From positions 42,382-106,381 of the forward strand of contig FWCC01000254.1 in the NCBI GenBank assembly GCA_900169235.1: a stretch of 64,000 bases of DNA, given 5' to 3'. The position numbers and the translations under genes were made by a program. The notes below the pieces were generated by a model, which worked only from the letters and a program-made list of their open reading frames with translations, was not told where the DNA came from and ran no database searches. This document shows positions 11,331-23,315 of this stretch, one piece after another; the first letter of the stretch is position 1; the number at the start of each line of letters is the position of its first letter. This DNA comes from Zarea fungicola. Lineage: Eukaryota; Ascomycota; Sordariomycetes; Hypocreales; Cordycipitaceae.

Positions 11331-11336
11331 TTTATA
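11331..11336 (-). promoter_or_regulatory. TATA-like box of the DUF7514 gene
   Basis: TATAAA on the minus strand, about 40 bases before the ATG at 11291. The distance is short but plausible if the 5' leader is short. No transcript evidence. Confidence 0.3.
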
Positions 11337-13282
11337 AAAAATACTTGTAAGTGATAGTAGCTTCCCTCTCTGCCTTTGTCTTGCGGGAATATTTATTACG
11401 CGCGGTAACAGAAAAGGTTTTGTTTTGGACAAGAAGTATGCCAATGCTGGCGAGTTGGGGATTTATCTATTATGTGCTTGGCAAAGGCAGATAAACTGCC
11501 CATGCCAGACTTACACACTACGAAGGCCGATGTGTTTACAGGCAGTCACCTACCGTAAATGATACCGGACCATCCATTTCCAGCCCGAGCAGCACACCCT
11601 TGGCAACAGCATCCCAACTCGCGTCTTGTCGAGAAGAGGGTGGACACGTGTGCAATTTCTGGCCGCCTTGCTAACATGCACGACATGAAGGCAGAAGGTG
11701 GACGAAGGCGCTGACGGGGGAGAGCATCCGGATGGTGGTGTGTGCTCCATCATGTCGGTATCGAAACATTTCTAGGGCGGGCAGCTAGAAGGACAATCGA
11801 TTATCATGGAGGTGTCCGGTACGTTATTTTTAAGCATCCGACCCCTCACTCACAGTTCGGGTTGCGAGCACACTTCCATTTACAGCGTCGGCAGTGGATG
11901 TCCGCACTCACTAATCGCCCTGGCTGTGTGGAGGGACGGGGGCTAGTTTGCCGTGTCGAACCAGAAAGTGAGGCGGGATGGCTGATGGCAGATGGTGCGG
12001 CGGGCGCAGGGTGCCACCATTGCCGAGCTTCAAGGACAGCCCCAGTGGCTTGGCCTCTTTTAGTTCTTGCTACAGTTCGGTAAAGGGAATGCCTCATTCA
12101 CAAAGTTTCACATTTGTGCGCTGCACGTCCTGCACAATTCCAAAAGCAAGTGGTTTTCTAATACTGTCACAGAAGTTGGTTGTCCTTATGCAGGTATGAG
12201 TTGGATAGAGACGAGTCATCAATGGATGCCCAAAGGTGTCACCAGGTCATCACCGTTGCTTTCCTTCAACATGCAAGTCTCGCCTTTTTCGGTTTTACCG
12301 GTCGGGATACCCAATCGTCAGTAAGTGTGCATGGCGATGACGGTCGCTCTGGGGCGTAGTCGGGCTCTGGACGAATGGATGGGCTGAATCGGGCCAGCCT
12401 CATCCACCGAACCCCATGAGTTGATGGAACTTGGGGCCACGGGCGGCGCAACAGGCAACCAACCACACCATTTCGCCAAGCTATGTACACTTGTCACTTT
12501 TCCACCAGGATGCAGTGCCAAGATACATACGCAAGTTTTGGCCCAGAGAACGATGTAGAAAAATGTCTCGGGTCAGGCGGGGTCGGCCGCCGTGGCGAAG
12601 CGCCTTTCACGGGTTGATCTGTGACATGCATTAGCTATGAGCCATGGAACAAAAGAAGGTATTTTAGCTCCAGAGAACGATTCGGTCTTCCTTTTGGGCC
12701 GTCTCGGTATGATTTTTTAGGGGCATTAAGTGCGTATTTGAAACAGACTTGACCTAGTGGCTGTTATTCTTACAGCAAGCGCCTTGCTTCGGACACTGTC
12801 CTGCCCCTCGGTCTCCTGTGATGACGTGCATAGGCAGGTGCGGTTGCACAATGTTCTATCATTTAGATGAGGTGTTGATGGGGGGTTTTTTTTTTTATAG
12901 TTGGGTTATGTTTCACTGCGTGGTTAAGCCATCTACGTAGTCATTCTGCAGCGCTGGTTGACGTGTCCGTAAAGTGCTAAGTAGCTGACACGCGACACCA
13001 AAATGGCAATGAGTACGACCGTTGTCAATGCAGCGCACCCGGGGAGGTATTGGAGAATTTACATGGATGCTGCATCTACTCGGCCCTGTCGTCCGTTTTC
13101 AACTGGCTTGTAGCGCGGGTGCGACGTCGGAGACAGTGGTTGTGAGTTGAGACAGCCATTCTATGGCACAGTGGTAGAAATCGAGTTACATCGCAGTTTT
13201 GTGTTGCCAGGCTGGCATCTGCTGAGTTATCTCGGCGGCCAGAATCGCCAGGCAATCACTAGTGTAACGAGAATACGGTACT
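11337..13282. other. Long spacer without convincing genes
   Basis: About 2 kb with only short frames lacking motifs; the longest (11742-12083, plus) has no recognisable domain or splice-compatible partner. GC content is not reduced, so this is not RIP-mutated repeat. It may be promoter sequence shared between the DUF7514 gene and the region to its right. A T-run lies at about 12885-12897. Confidence 0.4.
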
Positions 13283-13508
13283 CGCACTACATTTATAAGA
13301 AGTAGTTGTTCACTGATCAGTGCTCGTATTGGCGTCAATGCCAATCTTCTGCTGGTCGGTGTACCAAAATAGGGGAATCGTTACAAGTAGATCGGTTCGG
13401 CACCGCACTACAATTACAAGAAGTAATTATCCTCAATAGTGATGCTCATTTTAGCATTAATGCCTAACCTTTTGCTAGATTTGGTGCAACGGAATGAGGA
13501 TCGTTACA
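13283..13508. repeat. Diverged tandem duplication, about 121-123 bp per unit
   Basis: Unit 1 (about 13283-13384) and unit 2 (about 13404-13508) share the same order of landmarks: CGCACTACA, a run ending in ACAAGAAGTA or similar, GTGCTC/GATGCTC, TCAATGCC versus TTAATGCC, a TCTGCT/TTTGCT stretch, a GGTG segment, and ATCGTTAC. Several differences are C-to-T or G-to-A transitions. The units are non-coding and sit in a spacer. Confidence 0.55.
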
Positions 13509-14320
13509 TTGTACAAGTTGGTATCGGGTAGCCTACAAGAAATAGCCAAAGTGTACCGTTGCTGTTCCCTCAATCCGCATACTTGGGTAAGACTTTATCT
13601 GACCAGGGATTTCTTTTTGCCGCTAAACTATTCTATGAAGGCAGTTTTATTTTTAGCTACAAATTTGGACTGCCTTGAAAGCATATTAGTGCATCATTGA
13701 GTTGGCATTCCAGGACGGAGTTTCCCCGCTCGCGCCACAGCAATGAGAAACGTCCAAGCATCAGCAACACAGGTTTACTTGGCAAAAGAACGCGTCGTAC
13801 GAATAATGATTTCCACAAAGCCGCTCTCGCTCCGTCAACTAGCTACGTAAACTACATTTACAGGATTGATAGCAGAATCCATATCACTATGCCATCCGGA
13901 GATAGTAGACGCAGACCCAGCGCAAGGCCATCACTGGCGCGCGTTTACCGGTAGAACGCGCTCCCCAACGACTAACCGTATGGATGCGACGGCTCAAACC
14001 GGGCCATGGCTCTCCGGCGGTCAAGAGAGGGGGAAGACGCGAAGGAAAGCCATTTACCTGAATTCTGAGCGGGGCTTCTCGAGTGAAGGATTCACCTGCA
14101 TGGTATTGTGGTTTGTCACGTGGATTGTCCGCGTATATTTGTCGCAAGGTTGGTTCCCAGCCTGCCTCCGCTTCACCATCCTTGGCGCTTGCTTCCTTGA
14201 CGATTACCGCGCAAAGTGGTTCATCTTCAACGAATGCCATCTGGAGTGTACTTCGATGCCCCTTGACCCCTTCCAGCAAGACTTTGCAAAGAAAGAACCG
14301 TCAAACCAGATTTCGGTGTC
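13509..14320. other. Spacer and 5' region of the F-box gene
   Basis: Frames on both strands overlap. The minus-strand frame 13887-14279 has a somewhat protein-like stretch (EDEPLCAVIVKEASAKDG, then GWEPTLRQIY) but starts without an ATG, and its end lies against the F-box leader. I leave it unassigned. No other signal seen. Confidence 0.35.
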
Positions 14321-15930
14321 ATGTCTCTGATTGGCTTGCCGTCGGAGGTTATATGCCACATTCTGGAGAGCTGTGACAGCTCCCGGGATGTCATGGCGCT
14401 TGTAAAGTCCTGCAAGCGCTGGCACGATGAGTGGCTGGCTCACAGGTGCAAGGTTCTCTGGAAGGTTTGGAAACATGAGATTGCATCACTAGATGAAGTT
14501 TTGGTTGCGGTAAGTACATTTCCATGTGTGAGAGGAGCCCAATCTCTTTTTTTTTCTTTTCCTTTTTGAAAAGCCCGGCCCCTTTCGCCCGCGCCATCCA
14601 GATTCACAATCTAATTTTAAGGGTCTTACTACAGGTGCGTGCAACGCAGATAGTCTTGGATCATGAGGCTCGCAGCGAGCAGCCTCCAACCGATATGGAC
14701 TTGTCAAAGCTGAGCGAGGAGCATCAAAAGCCCTCTTTCAGTGAACTAAAGGCCGTCTGGGGTCTGTACCGCGTGGCTGGCATCATATGTGTGAGAATTA
14801 CAGCATCAGCCGCGAACTCCTACCTAGAGAGCAGCAAGCACCTGGCCGAGGCTTGTGTGCAGGTGGAACGCGGCATCTACCGGATGCTGATTGCCGGCGC
14901 CTGCATGGCAGGTGTGTACAATGCGCCCCAACATGAAGCAGACCCTGCCATCACCCCGAAGTCATTTACAAGAGCGGATGCTCCGCGGATTCAGAAATTC
15001 TTTGCCTACCAGAGGAACGCGACGCCGGAAGCCAGCGAGGCTGCGTTCGGCGGCTTCGCAACGTGGCTCCGGGGCCGCATTTTGGGGGACGAGGAGGCGC
15101 GCCGGGCCATGGCCATGCGGCATGCGGAGCGGCGGGGCAGAGGGAGGTGCTGCCCTGATAATAAAGTGCGAGGAGAAGCCGGGGACGACGCACCCTCATT
15201 TCCCCATGACCCCTGTGTTCTAGAGGATGTTGATGGGGCGACGCACGCGGACACGCACCTTGTCATATGGGAGACGATGCAGATGCTGTGGGTTGGCACA
15301 AAATTGCAAAACTTGCATTTCGACGCCCCCAAGGGAGAAGAAGCTCTCGTGACTGTGCAGAGGGTGCCCGTTATCCTATTTGGTGAGTTTTGGCCGGCAG
15401 AGTTCAGTATTGCAAGGTGGCCGGCGGATGAGGCGCACGGTCACAATCACAAGTACACACTCATACGAACGGCGCGGGCGGGCGGGGAAGTGTACGCTTG
15501 TTATGTTGGCAAGGGATTTCTAGACACGTTTCGCGAATGGGCGGTCGTGCTGCAGTGGGTGCATGACTACTCGGGTCTGGCGAACCGATTTTTTGCATCG
15601 TTCTTGCCCATGAACCCGCTGTCAATGAAGATGTTTGACTTTTTGGTGCAGCGGTACGCCCACGCCCGAATTATGGCGGGCTCCTATCAAGGCGACTTGC
15701 CGCATCATGCCGGCTCCAAGGCGCTGCTGGATAACTTTGCCATTTTTGCGAACGATGTGAAGGAGGGCAGGGATCCCTGGATGCAACCACAGGCGACGAG
15801 CACTCTGGGAGTATACAGCTACCATTACGGGTTTGGAGACGGGTCAGAGATACTTGAGACGGACAAAACCCCGCTCCCTGCCGTCTTTTTTGATAGTGAC
15901 GGTACGGACGACATTTTTGCGAGACGATGA
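14321..15930 (+). CDS. F-box protein
   Basis: Two exons, 14321..14509 and 14635..15930, giving 494 residues. The 125-nt intron (GTAAGT...TACAG) joins in phase 0 and removes a frame containing a T-rich run. Residues 2-45 form an F-box: GLPSEVICHILESCD, then DVMALVKSCKRWHDEWLAHR. F-box proteins link substrates to Skp1-Cullin ubiquitin ligases through this motif. The remaining 440 residues hold no repeat (WD40 or LRR) that I can see. They resemble the large fungal group with an F-box followed by a divergent helical region (GLYRVAGIICVRI..., EWAVVLQWVHDYSGLANRFF). The substrate is unknown. Confidence 0.75.
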
Positions 15931-17343
15931 TGATTGGAAATTGTTCTGCGTCGTGCAGTTTCAGCATTGGTAGGCGATTGTGCTTGTTCCCCTGTTCTGC
16001 TCTAGATGACACTTCTTGGACGCCTACACATGCGTGGAGACTCTGTGATTGATTCTGTCCTTTTTTTTTTTTCTTCCGTGTTCTGTTTTGACCTTGTTTT
16101 GGCTTTCAAATGAAACCTGCTGCAGTGCCGCGCGTAACTTGCGTACTTTGAGACGTGTGCACCCCAACAGTTGCGTAAGGCGACAACAGTGGACATGTAG
16201 GTATTACGTGAATGCAAAATGTTTGATGACGAAACTGCACAAAACTGCTCGAAAGCTGTAGAGTGAATACAGAAAAGGATGTTGCCACGCAAGTTGTCCC
16301 ATCCGGACAGGACGCCTAACAAAAAAGCGCGGCAGCAATCTGAGCGCGCTCCGCATCGAATACGGATCCCATCGTCTATAAACGGACAGGCCATACGAAC
16401 TGATGGTTTCGGGGTGGCGTTGGACCATCTGGACCATGGCGTGGTGGTGTGGGCTGTTTTGCCATGTGAAGAGGGGAAGGCAACGGGATTACTTGTGCTT
16501 GTGGATTAGCGCAAGTGCCCTGTAACTACCTCTGCACGGAGTTGTGCGAGGTGCCTACAGTATTGCTGCGTGGTAATATCAGTACGGACATGTCCAGGGC
16601 TCAAGATGACACTAGGTACAGGTAGGTATAGTGCTGTACAGACTTGCTGGGTACTGGCCAGTAAAACCCCCGCCAGGCTGATATCGTGGGATTCGTGGCC
16701 TGGAAGTTGGGGAAGCCTAGACCCTTACGAGTTTAGCGAGCTTGCGGGCCTTGCAGAGCCTGAGGAGCGCCGCCGGTGCAGAAAGCAGGCCCCGAACCGG
16801 CCGGCCCCATAAAAAAATGTTCAAGTAGAGGCCATCCCCCGCGTCCCAAATTTTGGGCCAGACCAGCTCTTCTCCCTGTTCTGGCAGCAACCTCTACAGT
16901 GGATGCCAGCCAAGTACAGCGGGCTACAGCGCACAACACACCATCTGCAGCGTCTGGAGCGGTCGCCCGGACCCCAAGGCAAGCCCCGTTCCGGCCCTCG
17001 GGTTCCTCCTGTAAATTAATTTGCTCCTCTCTGCACCTAAAACTTGGTCGACGTCACTGCGACACCTTGTGGCCTGTCTTGTAGTTACACTCTTCCCTGA
17101 TATATAATATCCAACTCTTGCGCCCTCACTCACTCTCTTCAATTTTTTTTTTTTACCCCATGTGTGTTTTTTGAACAGCCGACTGGTTTTCTTTTTTTTT
17201 CTCCCTATATCCCCATTGGCTCTGTTCCTGACCTGACGCTGCGTGTCTCAGCAGCCCTGGTCTAAACAGCGACAGCTCCATATAACCGACACAGTTCGAC
17301 TTGGCACAGTGCTCAACGTCGGCGACAGCTACCTTCATCAATT
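15931..17343. other. Intergenic; pyrimidine-rich promoter of the lyase gene
   Basis: No gene seen in 1.4 kb. The last 250 bases before 17344 are CT-rich (runs at about 17130-17155 and 17190-17202), a common feature of strongly expressed fungal genes. The rest has no repeat or RNA gene that I can identify. Confidence 0.45.
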
Positions 17344-19249
17344 ATGCCTGGCTCGTCGCGCATGCCCATTAGCCTTCGCGGCTCTGGCGTCATTAAAAGT
17401 GGCAGCCAGTCCGCTCTGACCTTGAGCTTGCTCAACCTAGACTTGTAAGTCTGTCGTCCAGAAGCTCTCCCAGTCTCTCTACTCCGACACCACCCGCCAC
17501 CCTTGCACCAAAAAGACACGAGAGGACAAGCCAAGCTCTAACCTTGAATCGCCATGTAGAATCCGCAACGTCATCTTCTTCTACTTTGTCGCTCGATGGA
17601 CTCGACGTCTATACTGGAAAATTCGCGGCCGCGGCCCCATTGGAGCCATCCTCGAACTCTACCGTGACATTCGCCGCGTCCTCTACGGCTGGTTCCTCCG
17701 CGCCCCCGGCGTCCGCAGCCAGGTCCAGGCCAAAGTCAAGGAATCAATCGACAAAATGTCCGCCAAGCTCGTGCCACCCGCCCAGACCCGATACCTAACA
17801 CTACCCAAGGAGGGCATGGCCGAGGAGACGATCCGCGCCGAGCTCGACAGCCTTGCCAACATGGACCACACCCGCTGGGAGGACGGCTACGTCTCTGGCG
17901 CCGTCTACCACGGCGAGAGCGAGCTGCTCAAGCTCCAGACCGACGCCTACGGCATGTTTACCGTTGCAAACCCCATCCACCCTGATGTCTTTCCTGGCGT
18001 GCGCAAGATGGAGGCCGAGGTCGTCAGCATGGTCCTCAACATGTTTCATGCGCCTCACGGTGCGGCTGGTGCGTCGACGAGCGGTGGTACCGAGAGCATC
18101 TTGCTTGCCTGCTTGGCTGCGCGTCAAAAAGCCTACGTGGAACGTGGTGTCACAGAGCCTGAGATGTGAGTTTACTACAAATATACGCCGAATCAATCAG
18201 GCGTTGACAAAAGGAACAATGTGCATGTGCTGACACCAATGCGACCCGCTGACAGGATCCTACCCATGACTGCCCACACGGCCTTCCGCAAGGCCGGCGA
18301 CTACTTCAAGATCAAGGTGCACTTTGTCGACTGTCCCGCCCCCACCTACCAGGTCGACCTGAAAAAGGTCAACCGTCTCATCAACCGCAATACGGTCCTC
18401 CTCGTCGGCTCCGCCCCCAACTTCCCCCACGGCATCATCGACGACATTGCCGGCCTCTCCCGCCTCGCCCTGCGCAACAAGCTCTGCCTGCACGTCGACT
18501 GCTGTCTGGGCTCCTTTGTCGTCGCCTGCCTCGAAAAGGCCGGCTTCGAGTCGGAGCCCTTTGACTTCCGCCTCAAGGGCGTCACCAGCATCAGCTGCGA
18601 CACCCACAAGTACGGCTTCGCCCCCAAGGGCAACTCCACCGTCCTCTACCGCACCGGCGCCCTCCGCACCTACCAGTACTACGTCTGCCCGGACTGGTCT
18701 GGCGGCGTCTACGCCTCCCCGGGCATCGCAGGCTCCCGCCCCGGCGCCCTCATCGCCGGCTGCTGGGCCAGCCTCATGGCCATGGGCGAGGCCGGCTACG
18801 TCGACTCGTGCGCCAAGATTGTCGGCGCCGCCAAGAAGATTGCCGACGCCATCCGCGACTCCCCGGCCCTGGCCGGCGAGCTCGAGATCCTCGGCCGCCC
18901 CCTCGTCTCCGTCGTCGCCTTCACCTCGCAGACCCTCGACATCTACGACATTGCCGACTCCATGTCCGCCAAGGGCTGGCACCTCAACGCCCTCCAGGAC
19001 CCGCCCGCCATTCACGTCGCCGTCACCATGCCCATCACCAAGGTCTGGTCCAAGCTTATTAGTGACCTCGAGACCGCTGTCGAGGAGGAGCGCGAAAAGG
19101 AGCGCGTCCGTGTCGTCGAGGGCAAGGGCGCCAAGGGCAAGTCCATGGGCGACTCGGCGGCGCTGTACGGTGTCGCGGGCTCGCTGCCCAACAAGAGCGT
19201 CGTTGTCGACTTGGCGAATGGCTTCCTGGACATTTTGTACAAGGCTTGA
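17344..19249 (+). CDS. DPL1: Sphingosine-1-phosphate lyase
   Basis: Three exons, 17344..17444, 17560..18165 and 18256..19249, give 566 residues, close to the usual length of the family. Both introns (115 and 90 nt) are GT-AG and phase-consistent. The enzyme is a PLP-dependent ER membrane protein that cleaves phosphorylated sphingoid bases to a fatty aldehyde and phosphoethanolamine, the exit step of sphingolipid breakdown. Visible features are an N-terminal hydrophobic anchor (VIFFYFVARW), YVSGAVYHGE, STSGGTESI, AHTAFRKAGDYF, the HVDCCLG segment, and the PLP lysine in SCDTHKYGFAPKG (about K354). Codon use is strongly C-ending, unlike its neighbours, suggesting high expression. Long antisense frames inside it are shadows. 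A polyadenylation-like AATAAA follows at about 19422. Confidence 0.95.
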
Positions 19250-20056
19250 TTTTTTGTGTGACTTTTTCTCGTTACTTTTTTTTTGTGTTATTTCATCATG
19301 GATTTACTGCCGCTCTTGTCATCTTATCCCCCTCTGTTTTGGATCTTTCAATTTTGGATATTTGTTTCTGGGTATAGCAAATTGGTATTCTATTTTTAAC
19401 TAGATTTGTCGGCTTTCAAAACAATAAAAAGCATGTAACTATTGGAAACTTCCACTCATCCTCAACTCCAAATCTCGTCCACTAGGCACAACTTCCTTCT
19501 TTCGAGCCGCGGCTTGAATCGTTTTCTTTCCATAATGGCATGTGGCAGTCGCAAGCCACCGCCATGGATGCAGAACATGACCTAAGGTATGGACCATTCA
19601 GCGAATGCCAGCCACACCTGTCCCTCACACTAACGTTAGCGGCGTAGATGGGCGCAAGACCACAGGACAATGGATGGCACCAGAAAAAGAACTTTGGCAC
19701 GGATCTACGGCATCGTTCAGCTTTGGGCGAATGCCAATCACAGCTGTTACCTGCTCCATGCCCGGCCGCCAGGCACGGCGCCGAAGTGAGACCGCTGGCC
19801 ATTCAACGCAGCTGTCTCACTCCCATGCATCTTAACGACCTGCCCATTCCAATGCATACCTGGGACGATCCCTGTCGAGATGGTTGCATCGCAAGAGGGC
19901 CGCCCATTACACGGGATGATAAAATGATCATGCCTGGCCGCTCCCATGAAGCTGGTCAGACTGTTACTGTATATACCGTTACTTTACGGGTCGAATTGCT
20001 GAACAGCACGTAGTATATACAATTAATTTCTGGTGAAAAGAAGAAGAAAAAAAAGA
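19250..20056. other. Intergenic
   Basis: About 800 bases holding the 3' end of the lyase gene (AATAAA at about 19422) and the promoter of the phosphodiesterase gene. Short frames here (for example 19482-19802, minus) have no motif. Confidence 0.4.
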
Positions 20057-21122
20057 ATGCGCTTCCATGCAGCATTCCTCGCCCTCGCTGGCACTGCCCT
20101 CGCCGCCTGCAATGGTCGCGACGAGTACTGCGGTCGCCAGTACTCCAACATCACCTACATCGGCGCCCATGACAGCGCCTTTGTCGGCGAGCTCCCCACG
20201 CATAACCAGTACGTTTCCATCACCGACCAGCTCAACCTGGGCGTGCGCTTCCTGCAGGCGCAGACGCACAACGAGAACGGCGCGATTGAAATGTGCCACA
20301 CCTACTGCTGGGAGCTTGACGAAGGGAACCTGGCCAAGTACCTCCAGGAGCTGTCGAATTGGATCCACGCGAACCCGAATGAGGTGGTGACGCTGCTGCT
20401 GACCAACGGCGACAAGATTCCCGTCGAGCAGTTTGACAGCGTGTTTGCGGCGACTGGGCTGAAGGACCTGGTTTTTCATCCGGGGAATACAGTGTTGGCC
20501 AAGGAGCAGTGGCCGACGCTGCAGGAGATGATTAATGCTAATACGAGACTTGTTGTTTTTATGGGTGAGTTTTTTTATTTCTCTTCCCCCCTGCCCCCTC
20601 CATAAGATGAAAAGAAGAAAGTTAAAGAAAGAGAGCGAGACGTTTTTGAGAATCGCTTTATAACTGACATGGGAAAAATATCTTTAGACTACAACATGGA
20701 CCAGAGCAAAGTCGACTACATCATCAACGAATTTGACTATTTTTGGGAAACGCCGTACGGCATCACGGACAAGTCGTTTCCGACGTGCGCTGTCGACAGG
20801 CCCCCGAACGGCGACCCCAACCACCTCATGGGCCTGATGAATCACATGCTCAATTACAAAATTGGAGATATTGTGTTCCCAGACCAGTTTGACGCGTTTA
20901 ATACAAACTCTGAGGCGTCGATTCAGGCGCAGGTGAATAGATGTGTGGCAGCGACGTCGCATCAGCCGAATGTGATTTTGGTACGTTGATTTTTTCCCCT
21001 ATGCATGCAACTTTTGTTAAGCGAAATGGATAAAATTCTAATAAAATATTGAAAAATAGCTTGATTGGGTTAATATTGGTCAACTGGCTGCGGCCCAGCT
21101 TTCTCTGAATGGCCTCTCATGA
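20057..21122 (+). CDS. Secreted PI-PLC X-domain-like phosphodiesterase
   Basis: Three exons, 20057..20564, 20688..20980 and 21060..21122, give 287 residues; introns are 123 and 79 nt, GT-AG, with consistent phases. The first 17 residues (MRFHAAFLALAGTALAA) are a signal peptide. The mature protein starts at a Cys-containing segment and has the first catalytic-type histidine in YIGAHDSAF (H38) and the second in IEMCHTYC (H81), as in bacterial and fungal PI-PLC X domains. NPNEVVTLLLTN and PNVILVDWVN (spanning the last intron) match the barrel strands. There is no GPI-type tail, so it is probably released. Likely activity is cleavage of phosphatidylinositol or GPI-type lipids, but the family includes members of unproven activity. 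The start is the ATG at 20057; codons upstream lack an ATG. Confidence 0.85.
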
Positions 21123-21641
21123 GCGGCTGGCAATATGCGGCGCGAACTGAATGATGGGATTGTACATGAAATCTGCATATATATTATGTGTGTCTATTTT
21201 CAAGCTTGAATGTAGTCGATCAAGTACATAATTTGAAATACATCTTATTTCTCGAAAAGATCTGCACCGGTATAGTTATTGTGAGGCACGCGACCTTGCG
21301 CTGATCTCGGTAATTGTCTAGCGCCACCATCACTGTGCGATAGAGCCGCAGGAATCGAGATCTTCAAGAAACTCCCCTCCCCACAGCTCCCACACTAGTT
21401 AAAAAAGTCCACAATATCCAATTGTAACGGGCCAGTTTTTTTTTTATTTTGGTAGAAAGAAACGGATTTTTATGATGTCAATTGTGGGTTTTGCTAGGTT
21501 GGTGACGTTGAGTAGTGACAATGTCATGATGTAATGCGTTGTTGGTTGACTGGAGACATTGGAGGTACTTAAATGGAGCGACTGCTCACCAAAAAGTTGA
21601 TAATCTTCAATTCTAGATTGCCTCAAATACAAACAAAGAAA
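21123..21641. other. Intergenic
   Basis: Holds the 3' region of the phosphodiesterase gene and the promoter of the following microprotein. Sequence is AT-rich with a T-run at about 21436-21447. No gene seen. Confidence 0.4.
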
Positions 21642-22098
21642 ATGACGAATAACAGTAGCACTGAGCGATTCGAGGAGGGCAAGGAAAACTCCCACAGCCA
21701 ACTGGATCCCAGTACGTACCCTGTTTTGCTTGCGACTGAATCAACATACTGAATTGCCATTTTTTACAGAGGATCAACGCTCAATCGCCAACAGACTTGC
21801 TGCTGAATCGGTTTGAAATTTTTTGTCAATTTGTATGTTGCGCGCTTCTGACAAAGCCCACAGGCAGCCCGAGCAGACGGCGACGATCCCGAGACAGCAA
21901 AGATGAAGGAGGACCCGACTGCACCGGTAAGATTATGTTGGCCATTTATTTACTTCTTCTGGACTCTGGCTAACTGAGTTGTCAATTTGCCAATTACAGG
22001 CTCGCGACCACGGCAACGAACCTTCCAAAGGCGCCAAGATTGACGCTCAGCTGCAGGCGGAGGAACAGATCGAACTGGAGCGTAAGGGAAAGGCATAA
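21642..22098 (+). CDS. Hydrophilic 90-residue protein, 4 exons
   Basis: Exons 21642..21711, 21770..21810, 21864..21926 and 22000..22098 splice in frame to 90 residues. Introns are 58, 53 and 73 nt; the second uses an unusual GTTTGA donor. The product is almost entirely polar: SQLDPKDQRSIANRLAAES, then a DDPETAKMKEDP stretch, and a conserved-looking end HGNEPSKGAKIDAQLQAEEQIEL. There is no signal peptide or membrane segment. I recall similar 'HGNEPSKGA' endings in small uncharacterised fungal proteins, but no named family. A stress-type hydrophilin role is a guess from composition. All four exons are short, so simple frame searches miss the gene. Confidence 0.65.
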
Positions 22099-22895
22099 AG
22101 GAAAGGCATAAACCCTATTGGAATATGACGAGCCACCTAAAAGGAATATCTGGCCTAGTCAATCGAGTCATGCAACCATACGGGTAGTGGATATGCTGCA
22201 ATATTGAGGGTGAGGCGTGGCAAAATTACAATTGTACATCTCGGCAACAATGATAAAAATAGCTTATGATATTAGCTGGTTAGTCTCTATAATACATCTA
22301 ATAAGATACTTCCCATATAGGTCATTCATGTTCCATTTATTTGCGCTTGCTAGTACTTAATCGAGGCTCCTGTGCGCTTGACAGACAACTACGACCTGAG
22401 TTGAAACAAATAATAACTACCGGCAACACAAGATACCAACAGTAAACCTACATCTGATCAATTGCACCTAAATTAACATAACGGCTAACACGAAATATGT
22501 ATGAACAGTGAAGCGGAACAAGATAGCTACTGTATGAGGGAGGTACGTCGGATTTGAATAGGACAGTACTTTAAAAGCTAGACTTTTGACGTAGCCTCGA
22601 ACTGTAGAAGCAGCCAAAAAAAAAAAAAAAAAGGAATTAAGAAACGGTCACCTGCAAGATTTTCTGTCGCTCTCATGCTAGTGTGGTCTTTTGCTTGTTC
22701 AGGTAATTACCGAAGGAAAGTAGACGCTAGGTTATAAAGGGCGGCCCGATCCTTCTGTTATGTACCAAACGCAAACTTCATTTTAACATGTCTCTTGATG
22801 AAGTTGTGAATGTAAAGATACTTTTTACGTATAGAAAGCTTTCTGTTATCTCCCATCTCGAAACCCCCTCAAACCTAAGCCCTTTTGCCTACCAG
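22099..22895. other. Intergenic
   Basis: AT-rich spacer with an A-run at about 22617-22632. It is the 3' side of the four-exon microprotein gene and of the convergent 139-residue gene. No gene or RNA seen. Confidence 0.4.
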
Positions 22896-23315
22896 CTAGT
22901 TGACTAATCCGTGCTCAGACAAAAGCTGCTTCATTTCCTCATGACACAATTTCGTAGCCACAATAATATTGACTGAATAAAGTGTTGCGTTAAGCGCCAG
23001 GACTTCACAGGAGCCATTCGTCGCATCAAGGAATTTGCCAAGCCGAGATAAATACTCTGTCACATCAATGACAACACAGCATGCAGCGCCGCGGAATAGA
23101 GAGTCTACTAGGCCCATGTAGCGGTTATGCCAGTAAACATCTAGCGCTAGAGGACCTAAGGCTGTTCCTTCGGTTGGATCAATATCCTTGATGACTCCTT
23201 TCTCAAGATATTTTCCTGCAACGATGGGGTACCCGCTCTGTGTCCATGTCTGCGGTCCAAGAGTGGTGTCGATAGGGCAGGTGGCTGAGTCTGCAAGATT
23301 TGATTGAGTAGCCAT
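22896..23315 (-). CDS. Hypothetical protein, 139 residues
   Basis: A single exon from the ATG at 23315. The N-terminal half contains SGYPIVAGKYLEKGVIKDI and LGPLALDVYWHNRYMGLVDSLF; the C-terminal half has hydrophobic helices around a Cys-rich stretch (RGAACCVVIDVTEYL) and ends KQLLSEHGLVN. The even amino-acid composition and length suggest a real gene. There is no signal peptide or known motif. I do not recognise the family. Its neighbours give no functional clue. Confidence 0.55.
   Translation of the reverse strand: MATQSNLADSATCPIDTTLGPQTWTQSGYPIVAGKYLEKGVIKDIDPTEGTALGPLALDVYWHNRYMGLVDSLFRGAACCVVIDVTEYLSRLGKFLDATNGSCEVLALNATLYSVNIIVATKLCHEEMKQLLSEHGLVN

Noticed and set aside
11742..12083. 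113-codon frame
   Set aside because: No motif, atypical composition, overlapped by an equally long antisense frame, and no splice partner.
18260..19015. 251-codon minus-strand frame, and an overlapping 318-codon plus frame at 18447-19403
   Set aside because: Both lie inside the sphingosine-1-phosphate lyase gene. They are produced by its strong C-ending codon bias and show repetitive Ser/Pro/Ala or Gly/Val/Ala composition.
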